Source: Haloferax mucosum ATCC BAA-1512 (lineage in GTDB: Archaea; Halobacteriota; Halobacteria; Halobacteriales; Haloferacaceae). Taken from it: DNA of 64,000 nt. The position numbers were made by a program, and so were the translations under genes. The stretch spans positions 682,001 through 746,000 of the forward strand of contig NZ_AOLN01000018.1 in assembly GCF_000337815.1 (NCBI RefSeq), in the 5' to 3' direction. Numbering within the stretch: position 1 is the stretch's first letter; each line of letters opens with the position of its first letter. Positions 28,410 through 37,706 of the stretch are shown in pieces. The notes under the pieces were generated by a model. That model was not told the origin of the DNA and did not search any database. It was given only the letters and a program-made list of their open reading frames with translations.

Positions 28410-30155
28410 GTGAACGCGGCCTTCATTGCGCACCCCACCTCTGTGGTCGCCGTCGTCGTCGGCCTGCTATTTATTTCGGGACTCGTCAGCGTCGGCGTCA
28501 CGGTATACACGTGGCAGGTTCGGCGGAAGCCGGGCGCGCTTGGCCTCAGCGTCCTCGCCGCCGCGAGCGGACTCTGGTCTACCGGCTACTTAGTCGAACT
28601 CGTCGTCTCCAACATCGAAGCCAAGCTCCTCATCGCAAACTTACAATGGATCGGCGTCCTCGCGGCACCGATTGCGTGGTTCGTCTTCGCGTTTTCCTAC
28701 ACCGGCCGCGACCGGTACACGACGCCGATACCACTGGTTGTGATCTCCTTTTTGCCGATGCTCGCGCTCGTCGCGGTCTGGACGAGTCCGGCGCACTCGC
28801 TCATGTGGTCGGCAGTCGAAGCCGAGCCTCTCGTGGGCGGCGTTATCACCGTCTTGCAATACGATTGGGGACCGCTCTACTGGGTGGTTCTCGGCTACAG
28901 CTACTTGCTGTGGGTTGCTGGAACGATTGTCCTGTTTCAGACGGCGTTCGACATGCCGGAGGTCTACCGACTTCAGGCGATGACGCTCATTCTCGGGACG
29001 TTGCTACCGGTTCTCGGGAACGTCATCAAGACCCTGCTTGAACTGTATGGAACTGCGGTGGACCTCACGCCGACCGCGTTCGCATTCGCGGGGCTTGCGT
29101 ACGCCATCGCAATCAACCGGTACGACCTCCTCGATGCACGACCGGTTCCGCGGGGGGTTGCCTGTGAACGCGTGTTCGAGTCCATGGTCGATGCGGTCGT
29201 CGTGACGGACACGAAGTGGCGCGTCATCGCGATGAACGAGTCTGCGGTCACAATTCTCGGCCACTCGGCCGACGAACTCAAGGGCAAACCCGTCTCGAAC
29301 GTTATTTCCGGCATCACACCCGGCGAGCCAATCGGTGACCAAGTCACCATCAGGCTCGGCGACGGCCAACGAGATTTCGAACTTCGAACCAGTGAGTTCA
29401 CCGACCACCACGGTCGCGCCATCGGCAACGCGCACGTCTTCCGCGACGTGACCGACCGGCGGTTGAACCTCCAGCAACTCGAAGTGATGAATCGCGTCCT
29501 CCGACACAACCTCCGAACCGAGGCGAACCTCCTCGAAGGCTACGCCAGTCTCGTCGTAGAGGATATCGACAGCGGCGCACTCGACTCCGCGCGAACGCAC
29601 GCAGAAACCGTTCGGAACCACGCGACGACCCTCGTAAACATCAGCAAGAAAGCCCGAAAACTCGGTGCCACACGGAGAGACGACGACACCGGCGACGTAC
29701 AGTTGCTTCCGGCGGCCGTCCAGATACGGGCCGCCGCCGATACCGTCCGAGCCGACTTCCCCGAGTCGAACGTCCGACTGTCGTCGCTCCCCGACGGCGA
29801 CGCGCTCTGTGCGCCGATACTCGAACCGGTCGTCGCCGAACTCCTCGAAAACGGCGTCGAGCATAACGACGCGACCACGCCAGTCGTGACCGTGACGGCG
29901 ACCGTCGATGGCGATGAACTGGTGATTCGAATCGAAGACGAGGGACCGGGTATCAGCGTGAGCGAACTCGCCGCCATCGAGGCCCACGGCGAAACGCCGC
30001 TCAGACACGGGAGCGGTCTCGGTCTCTGGCTGGTAAAATGGGGTGTTGACCAACTCAGCGGTACCGTCGATTTCAACCGGCGGACGCCGACGGGTTCGAA
30101 AGTCGTGCTCCGAATCCCGGTGTCGAGCGAGAAATCCGAGGTGACGTTGGGTTGA
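28410..30155 (+). CDS. 7TM sensor histidine kinase with PAS domain (copy 1)
   Basis: 581 residues from GTG 28410. An N-terminal seven-helix membrane sensor (to about residue 230; FAFSYTGRDRY in a loop), a PAS domain (about 252-360; VVVTDTKWRVIAMNESAV), a haloarchaeal H-box NRVLRHNLRTEANLLEGY with the phospho-accepting His, and a HATPase_c domain with N-box LLENGVEHND, G1 EDEGPGI and G2 HGSGLGLWLVKWGV. No receiver domain is attached. It is likely cotranscribed with the UbiA gene, which suggests sensing of a membrane lipid or quinone state. Confidence 0.9.
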   Translation: MNAAFIAHPTSVVAVVVGLLFISGLVSVGVTVYTWQVRRKPGALGLSVLAAASGLWSTGYLVELVVSNIEAKLLIANLQWIGVLAAPIAWFVFAFSYTGRDRYTTPIPLVVISFLPMLALVAVWTSPAHSLMWSAVEAEPLVGGVITVLQYDWGPLYWVVLGYSYLLWVAGTIVLFQTAFDMPEVYRLQAMTLILGTLLPVLGNVIKTLLELYGTAVDLTPTAFAFAGLAYAIAINRYDLLDARPVPRGVACERVFESMVDAVVVTDTKWRVIAMNESAVTILGHSADELKGKPVSNVISGITPGEPIGDQVTIRLGDGQRDFELRTSEFTDHHGRAIGNAHVFRDVTDRRLNLQQLEVMNRVLRHNLRTEANLLEGYASLVVEDIDSGALDSARTHAETVRNHATTLVNISKKARKLGATRRDDDTGDVQLLPAAVQIRAAADTVRADFPESNVRLSSLPDGDALCAPILEPVVAELLENGVEHNDATTPVVTVTATVDGDELVIRIEDEGPGISVSELAAIEAHGETPLRHGSGLGLWLVKWGVDQLSGTVDFNRRTPTGSKVVLRIPVSSEKSEVTLG

Positions 30156-30374
30156 CTCCGGGGGGTTCGAGCAGACACGACGGCGGTGTGTCTGGAATCA
30201 GATGTCGGCGAACGTCCATTTAATTATCATCTCTGATATCTGTAGTAGTGTTTCGTATTGATAGTTATCTCTGTGCTCGGCCGGGAGTCGCTCATAGAAC
30301 GCGGTAGACGGCTACAAAACAGCCATTTCGAGCAGTTTGGTTCTCACTCGCGTACTCGATTCGCTCGGTCAAAT

Positions 30375-30382
30375 CTTAAATA
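30375..30382 (+). promoter_or_regulatory. TATA box of the pilB-pilC pseudopilin operon
   Basis: CTTAAATA, 24-31 nt before ATG 30406. This spacing indicates a leaderless transcript starting at the chosen pilB start. The preceding 30156-30374 holds no gene. Confidence 0.65.
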
Positions 30383-30405
30383 CTGAACTCGGACAACTCC
30401 GGTGT

Positions 30406-32760
30406 ATGCCTACCCAAGGCGATAATCGGTCGGAGCAACCCACTCCGACCCTCGAATTCGGTGCCTCCTCGACACCCAACGAGGACGGCAACGTTCCAGC
30501 ACCGGTCCCACCGGACGACCCGGCCGCGTGGTACGCGCCGACTGTCCGGTCGCAGTACGAAGTCGAACCGGACACCGTCGTCACCATCAGCGACGCCGAC
30601 CACGGATTCGACTACGACGTTCGAGAGCCGATTCTCGGCACGCGCGAATCCGACGCGTTGGAGACCGTCCGCGACCATTTCTCGACTGTTACCCGGCGAC
30701 GACCGCTCACGCGTGAAGGGGCGGCCGCCCGCGCTGACTCCGGTCTCTCACCGAAGTATCGGCGCATCTTCGACAGACTGCTCGACCTCACGCCGCCCGC
30801 CCGCAGGCGCGTCGAACATCACGCGCTCGCCGAACTCCGGCTCCTCGGATCGGTCACGCCGCTCGCCCTCGACGACCGAATCGAGGTCGTAGACGCGGGT
30901 CGCGGCGACGGCTCTGAGTGTCTTGTCGTCCACACCGAAGATTTCGCACCGGCGACGACGGCGTTCGACTCCGACGTCGCGTTCGCCGACCGCATCGCCG
31001 CCAAGCGCGTGAGACACTACACTGTTCCGTTCGCGGGCTACGACGTGGACGTGGTCGTCTACCGAGACAGACTGCTCGGCGACGACCGGTTTGCGACCAA
31101 ATACGCGGTCCTCGAACCCGACCTCGTGCCGGGTGACACGGAACTCATCGAAGAGTGCAAAGAGCGCATCTGGGAAGCGAACGTTGCCGACGTGGTCTCC
31201 GACCGAATCGGATTCGTCCGCGACAGGGCGCGCGAGTTCCTCTCGCGGCGACTGACCGCACGGAACACGAGAGCGTGGGTCGATGCCACGAAGTTCCGCG
31301 TTCGCTCGGCGCTTTCGGAGTACGGACTTGCGTTACCACCGGTTGACCGTCGGTTCGCCGAGGACCGCCTCGACGACCTCGTCTACTACGTTCTCCGCGA
31401 CTACGTGGGCGAGGGAATCCTGACGGTTCCCATCCGCGACCCGCACCTCGAAGACATCGAGGCGAACCGCGTCGGCGAGCGCGTGAAGGTCATCCCGCGA
31501 GCGGGCATCACCGGACGCGGCGGACTCCGCGTCCCGACGAATCTCGTCTTCGAAGACGAGACGGAGTTCACGAACGTCGTGACCCAACTCGCGGCCGCCG
31601 ACGGCGTGGAGTTGAACGCGTCGAACCCGAGTGCGAAGGTGAACCTCCGACCCGGGACGGTCGCTGGCGACGCCGAGACGAGCAAGACCGACGAGACGAT
31701 TCGCTGTGCCGTGGCGCTCCCCGTCATCTCCGAAGGCGGCCCACACGTCTCGATTCGCAAACAGTCCGGCGACGTCCTCACGCCCATCGACCTCGTCGAA
31801 AGCGGGTCGCTTTCGACCGAACTTGTGACGTTGCTGTGGCTCTGTTACGAACACCATCGCGTCGTGTTGTTCTCGGGTGCGACGGGTGTCGGGAAGACGA
31901 CCTTGATGAACGCCCACATGCCGTTTATCCCCTACGACCACCGACCGATTAGCATCGACGAGGGGTCGCGGGAGGTCCACCTGCCGCACGAGACGGGCGT
32001 CTCGCTGACGACGCGTGACCACGAATCCGAGTTCAAGCGCGTCTCGATGGCCGACCTCATGACCGAGGCCAATTACCTCAACCCCGACGTCGAGGTCATT
32101 GCCGAAATCAACACGCCGGAATCGTTCGCCACGTTCGCGGAGACGCTGAACACCGGCCACGGTGTCATCGGCACCACCCACGCCGCCGACATCGAGACGC
32201 TCGTCAACCGCGTCATCGAACAGGGCTTGCCGCCGTACCTGCTCCGCGAACTCGACCTCGTCGTGTTTCCGCACAAGGTCGATGGTGAGCGCTACGTCGC
32301 CGAAGTCGTCGAACTCGTCCCGGAATCCGAGTACGACGAGACGTGGGGTCGCCGCGGCGTCATCGAGAAAAACGGTCGGACCCTCCACTGGAACACGATT
32401 GCTCGCCGGACGCCGGACGGGTCGTTCGACCTCTCGTACGAACATCCGCAGTTGGGCGACGACCACCGCCGCGTCGGCGTCAGACTGTTCCACCGCATCG
32501 CCGAGGCTACGGACAGAGACGTGGAGACGGTCGAACGCGAGTTCCACCGCAAACACCGCTACGTCGAGTATCTCGCCCGCGAGCAGGTGACAGACGTGAA
32601 CGAGCTGTTCGGCTTCCTCTCGGACCTTCGAACTGACGAAGCCGCGACCGTCGAGCGCGTCCGCCGCCGGATGGCAGAACGCGCCGACGACGAGACCGAA
32701 AGCGCTGACGACGAAACCGGAAGCGATGACCGCGCCACCGCGGAGGACCGAGAGCCGTGA
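30406..32760 (+). CDS. pilB: Type IV pilus-like secretion ATPase (PilB/GspE-type)
   Basis: 784 residues from ATG 30406. The acidic N-terminal 200 residues are followed by the secretion-ATPase core: Walker A SGATGVGKTTLMNA (about residues 490-500), Asp box ISIDEGSREVHLP, Walker B and His boxes DVEVIAEINTPESF and GHGVIGTTHAAD. The C-terminus (about residue 690 on) is charged. It powers assembly of pilin-like subunits from the membrane. An earlier in-frame ATG at 30337 lies upstream of the TATA box and is rejected. Its TGA overlaps the GTG of pilC. Haloferax has several pilB paralogs and this is one of them. Confidence 0.88.
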   Translation: MPTQGDNRSEQPTPTLEFGASSTPNEDGNVPAPVPPDDPAAWYAPTVRSQYEVEPDTVVTISDADHGFDYDVREPILGTRESDALETVRDHFSTVTRRRPLTREGAAARADSGLSPKYRRIFDRLLDLTPPARRRVEHHALAELRLLGSVTPLALDDRIEVVDAGRGDGSECLVVHTEDFAPATTAFDSDVAFADRIAAKRVRHYTVPFAGYDVDVVVYRDRLLGDDRFATKYAVLEPDLVPGDTELIEECKERIWEANVADVVSDRIGFVRDRAREFLSRRLTARNTRAWVDATKFRVRSALSEYGLALPPVDRRFAEDRLDDLVYYVLRDYVGEGILTVPIRDPHLEDIEANRVGERVKVIPRAGITGRGGLRVPTNLVFEDETEFTNVVTQLAAADGVELNASNPSAKVNLRPGTVAGDAETSKTDETIRCAVALPVISEGGPHVSIRKQSGDVLTPIDLVESGSLSTELVTLLWLCYEHHRVVLFSGATGVGKTTLMNAHMPFIPYDHRPISIDEGSREVHLPHETGVSLTTRDHESEFKRVSMADLMTEANYLNPDVEVIAEINTPESFATFAETLNTGHGVIGTTHAADIETLVNRVIEQGLPPYLLRELDLVVFPHKVDGERYVAEVVELVPESEYDETWGRRGVIEKNGRTLHWNTIARRTPDGSFDLSYEHPQLGDDHRRVGVRLFHRIAEATDRDVETVEREFHRKHRYVEYLAREQVTDVNELFGFLSDLRTDEAATVERVRRRMAERADDETESADDETGSDDRATAEDREP

Positions 32761-34676
32761 CCGAACTCGACACCGCACGCGACGACCGAGGTGTCGGACG
32801 AGTGCGGTCGCTTTCGGTTCTCGACAGGGCGCTCTACGCGCTCTTCGCCAGACACGTCGATGCCGCCCGTCACGACCGCGACAGACGGCGTTACCGCGGG
32901 ACCGACATGCGAATCAGCTTCGACCTCTACCTCGCGCGAGCCTACGGACTCGCGTGGGCGAGCGGACTGTTCGCCGCGCTCCCGACAGCTCTCGTCGTGT
33001 TCGCGGTTCCCGACGGGACCGTCGATGCCGTCCTCGACGTGCTCCGAGCGGCGATTCCGCTCTTCGAACACGTCCCGATTCCGGTCCTTCCGCGATTCCC
33101 GATTGCGGCGGCGTTCGCGCTCGGAGCGGCCGTGGTCACTCGGCGCGTCGTCCTCGCAGTCACCGGGCGCTACCTCGGATGGCGGGCGACCGCCCGGCGG
33201 GAGAACATCGAACGGACGCTTCCCGGAGCGGTTCGGTATCTGCACGTCCTCTCGTCCGGGAGCGACGGGCCGCGCGAGATGCTCCGTCGCGTCGCCGAGA
33301 CGGACGCCTACGGCGAGACGGCCACCGCCTTTCGCGGCGTTCTCAACACGGCGTCGCTGACCGGGAACGTAAACGAAGGACTCCGACGTGTCGCCCGCGA
33401 CACGCCTTCTGAGGGCATGCTTTCGCCGTTCCTGTTGAAGTTCCGCGAACACGCTGGGCAGGGCGACGACGCCCTCAGAAACTACCTCCGAATGGAGAGC
33501 CGAATGCTCGGTCACAGACAGGACCGCGCCCGCGAGCGCGCAGAAGGGTTCCTCGAACTCCTCGCGGAGTTGTTCATCGTGCTCCTCGTGTTGCCGTCGC
33601 TCCTCGTCATCGTCCTCACGGTGATGAGCGTCATCGCGCCCGGTCTCTCCGCACCTGTCGCCACGCCGCTCGGACAGACAACCACGCGAGGCATCGTCGT
33701 CTACGCGAGTGCCGCGTTCATCGTCGGCGTCGGTCTCGGGGCGAGCCTGCTCATTTCCGGTCTCCGCCCGCCGGACCAATCCGTCGAATACGACAGGCCG
33801 CCGCGGGCGTTCGACACGCTCACCACGACGCTGACGAATCCGGCCAGCGCCGGGGTCGTCTTCGTGACTCCGGCACTGTTCGTCGCTGGACTGGCCACGC
33901 TCGTCGGTGCCGATGCGGTCGGTATCTCGCTCGCCGGCTACGTCGCTTACGCGGCCCCGGTCGGTCTCGTCGGCATCCGCCGCGCCCGTATCGACGACGC
34001 GAAAGACCGCGAACTGAAAGACTTCGTCCACGCCGTCTCGGGGCACGTCAGCCTCGGACGGCCCTTCGCCGAGGCGGTCGAAAACGTCGGTCAGGACGTT
34101 GACCTCGGCCCGCTCGATGGCGACGTGGCCGACCTCGCGCTCAATCTCCGATTTACCGCACCGAGTTCCGGGACCGACGTGAACCTCCGAACTGCCGCGC
34201 TCGAACGATTCGTCGAGCGCGTCGGGACGCCGATGGCCGAACAGACGATTGGACTCGTCGTCGGCGCGCTCGACGGGGGGAGCGACACGGGTACTGTCTT
34301 CGACACGCTCCAGACCGAAATCGGCCGCCTCTACCACGAAAAGCGCGCGCTCCGGTCTGGATTGCTCGTCTACGTCGCCGTCGGCTGGACGACTGCGCTG
34401 TTGGTCATCGGTATCACCGTCGCCGTCAACGTCCACGTCTTCGACGGCTTCGCGCAACTCTCGTCGCTTTCGACCGGCGGCGAGTTCGCCATCAACGCGG
34501 GGGCGGTTGACCTCGAACGCGACCGCTACCGAATGTACGTCGTCACGCAGGCGACGATGCTCGCATCCGGGTGGTTCGCCGGGACGGCGAGTCGCGGTCG
34601 CTACGAGGCGTTTCTCCACTCGGCCGCCCTCGTCGTCGCGTGCTATCTCGTCTACGCGGGGGTCGGTCTGATATGA
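32757..34676 (+). CDS. pilC: Type IV pilus-like assembly membrane protein (PilC/TadC-type)
   Basis: 639 residues from GTG 32757, overlapping the pilB stop (GTGA). Two T2SSF domains: the first around residues 160-290 (LPGAVRYLHVLSSGSDGPREMLRR...), the second around 420-540 (ELKDFVHAVSGHVSLGRPFAEAVENVG...), each followed by membrane helices, eight or so in all. The duplicated architecture is normal for archaeal PilC. It anchors the ATPase and the growing pilin filament in the membrane. Confidence 0.88.
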   Translation: MTELDTARDDRGVGRVRSLSVLDRALYALFARHVDAARHDRDRRRYRGTDMRISFDLYLARAYGLAWASGLFAALPTALVVFAVPDGTVDAVLDVLRAAIPLFEHVPIPVLPRFPIAAAFALGAAVVTRRVVLAVTGRYLGWRATARRENIERTLPGAVRYLHVLSSGSDGPREMLRRVAETDAYGETATAFRGVLNTASLTGNVNEGLRRVARDTPSEGMLSPFLLKFREHAGQGDDALRNYLRMESRMLGHRQDRARERAEGFLELLAELFIVLLVLPSLLVIVLTVMSVIAPGLSAPVATPLGQTTTRGIVVYASAAFIVGVGLGASLLISGLRPPDQSVEYDRPPRAFDTLTTTLTNPASAGVVFVTPALFVAGLATLVGADAVGISLAGYVAYAAPVGLVGIRRARIDDAKDRELKDFVHAVSGHVSLGRPFAEAVENVGQDVDLGPLDGDVADLALNLRFTAPSSGTDVNLRTAALERFVERVGTPMAEQTIGLVVGALDGGSDTGTVFDTLQTEIGRLYHEKRALRSGLLVYVAVGWTTALLVIGITVAVNVHVFDGFAQLSSLSTGGEFAINAGAVDLERDRYRMYVVTQATMLASGWFAGTASRGRYEAFLHSAALVVACYLVYAGVGLI

Positions 34677-35419
34677 GACGCCCCACCGCCGCTTCGAACG
34701 CCGCGGACCGAACCCGCGCCCAGTCGAACATCGTCGGCGTCGCGCTCCTCCTCGGCATCGGTGTCGTCGCAATCGGTCTCTTGACCGCGAGTGTCGGCAC
34801 CCTCGTCGATGCGCAGGTTGCGACTGCCGACGCCGACGCCGCCGTCGAAGGACTCACCGAACTCCGAGACGGCGTCTTCGCCGGTTCAAACGAGACCTAC
34901 TCGCTTCGTGTGACCGACGGCGACCTCTCACGAGTGGACCGGACCGTGCGAGTCATCTCGGATGCCGGCGTCAACAGAACCTTCGGCGCGGATGGCTACG
35001 TGGCCGACCTCGGCGGTCAGAGAGTTGCGTTCGTCGGCGGGGCTGTGGTTCGTGGACAGGGCGAAAGCGCCACTCTCGCCACGCCCGTCCCGCTATCACT
35101 CGCCGGTGACGTGGCGTTTCTCACGCTGCCGACGGTGACGGCGGATTCGGCCGATGGTGTCGGTCTCGGAACCGGTGCGGCGCTTCGCACGCGAACCAAC
35201 AGAAGCGTTCTCGACCTCCCGTCCGACGGCTACACCGTCGCCATCGAAACGGAGACGCCAGGCGCGTGGGAACGCGCGTTCGAACGCCGCGGATTCGACC
35301 CCTCGCGTGTCGATTACGACGGCGACGATGTCGAGAGCGTCGCCGTCGCGGTTCCCGGCGGGGACCAGACACTCACGCTGGCTCGGTACAACGTGACGGT
35401 GGTGGTCGCCGGTGGCTGA
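34673..35419 (+). CDS. Pilin-like protein 1 (membrane-anchored pseudopilin)
   Basis: 248 residues from ATG 34673 (ATGA overlap with pilC). The N-terminus has a basic region ending RAQSN then a hydrophobic helix IVGVALLLGIGVVAIGLLTA, the class III (prepilin) signal pattern processed by PibD. The exported part is beta-rich with several N-x-S/T sequons (GSNETYS, GVNRTFG, TNRSVLD), so N-glycosylation is possible. It is the first and largest of the five pilin-like genes of the operon and may be the filament's core or tip. Confidence 0.75.
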   Translation: MRRPTAASNAADRTRAQSNIVGVALLLGIGVVAIGLLTASVGTLVDAQVATADADAAVEGLTELRDGVFAGSNETYSLRVTDGDLSRVDRTVRVISDAGVNRTFGADGYVADLGGQRVAFVGGAVVRGQGESATLATPVPLSLAGDVAFLTLPTVTADSADGVGLGTGAALRTRTNRSVLDLPSDGYTVAIETETPGAWERAFERRGFDPSRVDYDGDDVESVAVAVPGGDQTLTLARYNVTVVVAGG

Positions 35420-35960
35420 CCAGTCACACCGCCGCTGTCGGTTGCAGGACACGAACCGCCCGTTCCGCGCGTCCCAGCGCGCTCTCGTTCCGGTCGTCGG
35501 CAAGACGCTCGAAGCCGCCGTCGTCGTGTTATTCATCAGTCTCCTGACGACCGTCCTCTTCGGGGGTGTCGTCCCCGACCACCGCGACGCCGTCGGCCAC
35601 GAACTCGCCGATAGGACGCTTTCGACTGCGGTCGAGGGCGTCGAAACGACCGCAACCGTGCCCGACGCGGCAGTTCGCGGGACTCGCCGAGCGGCCGTCG
35701 ATCTGCCGCGCTCGATTCACGGGAGCGCCTACCGTATCGATTACGTGCCGAACGCCACGCTCGCAACCGACCCGAACGTGACCGCGCCGGCACTCGTCCT
35801 CGACCACCCGACCGACGCGTTCGACCGCACGCTACCGGTGACGCTCCCCGCGTCGGTGAACGTCACCGGCACGTGGGACAGCGGCACCGACTGCGTCGCC
35901 CGCGTCGTCGTCGGCGGCGACGAGACGACGCTCGAACTCTCGAACGGGAGACGACAGTGA
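35412..35960 (+). CDS. Pilin-like protein 2
   Basis: 182 residues from GTG 35412, overlapping the previous gene by 8 nt. A basic leader (RASQRALVPVVG) precedes one hydrophobic helix LEAAVVVLFISLLTTVLFGGV, then an exported beta-rich domain with sequons PNATLAT, PNVTAPA and VNVTGTW. The leader lacks the R-G/A-Q-x-S motif seen in the neighbours, so prepilin-peptidase cleavage is less certain. The position inside the pilBC operon is the main reason for calling it pilin-like. Confidence 0.68.
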   Translation: MADQSHRRCRLQDTNRPFRASQRALVPVVGKTLEAAVVVLFISLLTTVLFGGVVPDHRDAVGHELADRTLSTAVEGVETTATVPDAAVRGTRRAAVDLPRSIHGSAYRIDYVPNATLATDPNVTAPALVLDHPTDAFDRTLPVTLPASVNVTGTWDSGTDCVARVVVGGDETTLELSNGRRQ

Positions 35961-36637
35961 CCGCGACGAACCGCGCGCAGACGTCGCTGGCCGGGCTTGC
36001 AGTGGCGCTCGTTCTCGTGACGGCCGTCACCGCCGGGAGCATCGTCGTCGCCGACCGGGCGCTCGCGGATGCGACGAGCGACACACTCGAACAGCACCGC
36101 GCCGAACGCGCGGCAGACACGCTCGTCACCGATTCACCACTCACGACCACGAGCGGTCGTCTCACCCGGTCGCTCGTCAACCAGACGAACGCGTCCGAGT
36201 TGGCGACGGCCGTGCCCGCACTTCGGAACGCCGACTTTCGTGTCCGCGTTGACGGCGAGACCATTGCCGTTCGCGGCGACCCGCAAGCCGGGACGACCGT
36301 CTCCCGCGGCGCGGTCGCTACCGACACGCGCACGGTCAGCGAGACGATCGACCTCAACGACAGCGACGCGATGAGCCTCGACGGCCGAACGAACCAGATT
36401 CGGTTCGACGTTGACCCCGACCCGGACACGACCGTCAGAACGGTTCGAGTCGGCGAGAGAGTCGTGTTGCACCGCCCGACCGGAATCGAAGGCACGCACA
36501 CGGTGAACGTCACCGACTACGCCGACCCGGTGATTCGCGTCGAGCGAGTCGGCCCCGCGCCGACGGGAAGCATCACCGCCTCTGCCACCGCATTCGAGAC
36601 GACGGCAGTCCGAATCGAGGTGACAGTCGATGCGTGA
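35957..36637 (+). CDS. Pilin-like protein 3
   Basis: 226 residues from GTG 35957 (GTGA overlap). The N-terminus MTATNRAQTSLAGLAVALVLVTAVTAGSIVVA is a short basic leader with the R-A-Q-T motif followed by a hydrophobic helix, as in haloarchaeal prepilins. The exported domain is beta-rich, Thr/Asp-rich, with sequons VNQTNAS and VNVTDYA. It follows its neighbour without a gap, so translation is probably coupled. Confidence 0.72.
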   Translation: MTATNRAQTSLAGLAVALVLVTAVTAGSIVVADRALADATSDTLEQHRAERAADTLVTDSPLTTTSGRLTRSLVNQTNASELATAVPALRNADFRVRVDGETIAVRGDPQAGTTVSRGAVATDTRTVSETIDLNDSDAMSLDGRTNQIRFDVDPDPDTTVRTVRVGERVVLHRPTGIEGTHTVNVTDYADPVIRVERVGPAPTGSITASATAFETTAVRIEVTVDA

Positions 36638-37064
36638 CCGTCTCCAATTCGACCCGTCGACCGGCACCCGCGGGCAACTCTCGTTGACAGTCGTCGAAGC
36701 GGCGGTGGCGACGCTGTTTATCCTCGCCGTCGCGGCGAGTTTCTCGCTGATGCCGACCGCGCCCGACCGAGCCGACGAAGCCCTCGACCAACAGGCCGCA
36801 GACGCCGCGGTGCTCGTCGCTGATGTGCCCGCCGACGGACCGGGGTCGCTTCTCGGTGCGGCCTGCACGTCCCCGGGTGACTTCGACGCCCGCGCGGCAC
36901 GCTTACACCGGATTGCAACGTCCGGGGTCCCCGACAGCGCGTTCGTCGTTCTCCGGACCGGCGTCGGGACCGTCGGAACGCCGCCGCCGGAGACGGCACG
37001 CGTCGGGTCTGCGTCGGCTGTGGCACCGGACTGTACCGCGACACTGGAGGTGTGGTACCCGTGA
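36630..37064 (+). CDS. Pilin-like protein 4
   Basis: 144 residues from ATG 36630, overlapping the previous gene by 8 nt. The leader ends TRGQLSLTVVEAA and runs into a hydrophobic helix VATLFILAVAASFSLM; R-G-Q is the typical cleavage context of the archaeal prepilin peptidase PibD. The Glu five to seven residues after the motif resembles the conserved Glu5 of pilins. The exported part contains two Cys residues (GAACTS, APDCTA) that could form a disulfide. Confidence 0.72.
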   Translation: MRDRLQFDPSTGTRGQLSLTVVEAAVATLFILAVAASFSLMPTAPDRADEALDQQAADAAVLVADVPADGPGSLLGAACTSPGDFDARAARLHRIATSGVPDSAFVVLRTGVGTVGTPPPETARVGSASAVAPDCTATLEVWYP

Positions 37065-37594
37065 GCCGACGTTTCTGTGGTCGGCACGACGAGACGACCG
37101 TCGAGCGCGGACAACTCGTTCTCGTCTCCGGCGCACTCGTCGTAGTCGCGTTGTTCGCACTCGTGCTCGTACAGGCGCAACTCGGCTACGCCGTCGCGGA
37201 CGCGGACCCGGTCGTTGCCGATGTCGCCGCCGCGACAGACGACGCCGTCGAAGCCGCGACCGCGGATGTCGCAGGCCGGTACAGTTGGGCCGCGCGGTCG
37301 ACTGGCGTCGCGGATTTCAGGACTGAACTCGACCCGTCGCTCACGCGAATCGAACGCGCACACATCGGCTCGGGCGGCGTCGCACTCTCGACGAACGACT
37401 CCGTCGCCGCGGGCTGGGCGCTCAGAAACTGTCCCGAAAGCGCGTACCGTGATTTCGGCCAGTGCGTCGCCGACGATGGCGTCGTCGTCCAAGAACGCGC
37501 CGGCGAAACGACCATCGTCGCCGTCGCCATCGACGTTCGAATCGGAACGCCGCACTCGGAGACGGACGTGACGATTGTCGCGCAACCGGAGTGA
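37061..37594 (+). CDS. Pilin-like protein 5
   Basis: 177 residues from GTG 37061, whose GTG overlaps the previous TGA (GTGA). The leader MSRRFCGRHDETTVERGQLVL is followed by the hydrophobic helix VSGALVVVALFALVLVQAQL, with R-G-Q again. The exported domain has Cys pairs (NCPES, QCVADD) and one sequon (TNDSVAA). It is the last gene of the operon. An in-frame GTG at 37052 would add three residues. Confidence 0.72.
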   Translation: MSRRFCGRHDETTVERGQLVLVSGALVVVALFALVLVQAQLGYAVADADPVVADVAAATDDAVEAATADVAGRYSWAARSTGVADFRTELDPSLTRIERAHIGSGGVALSTNDSVAAGWALRNCPESAYRDFGQCVADDGVVVQERAGETTIVAVAIDVRIGTPHSETDVTIVAQPE

Positions 37595-37706
37595 CGCGGT
37601 GGCTGTCCCTCGATAGCGGACGCCCCACGTACACCCGGTGATGCGATTGGAATCGGTATCTGAACGTTGAAAATCAGGCGAGTCAGAGACAGACCAGTAG
37701 AAGCAT

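Noticed and set aside
32559-34772. Minus-strand ORF of 737 codons antisense to pilC
   Set aside because: Rich in Arg, Glu, Asp and Gly with no domain; antisense to the well-supported PilC frame, with no promoter.
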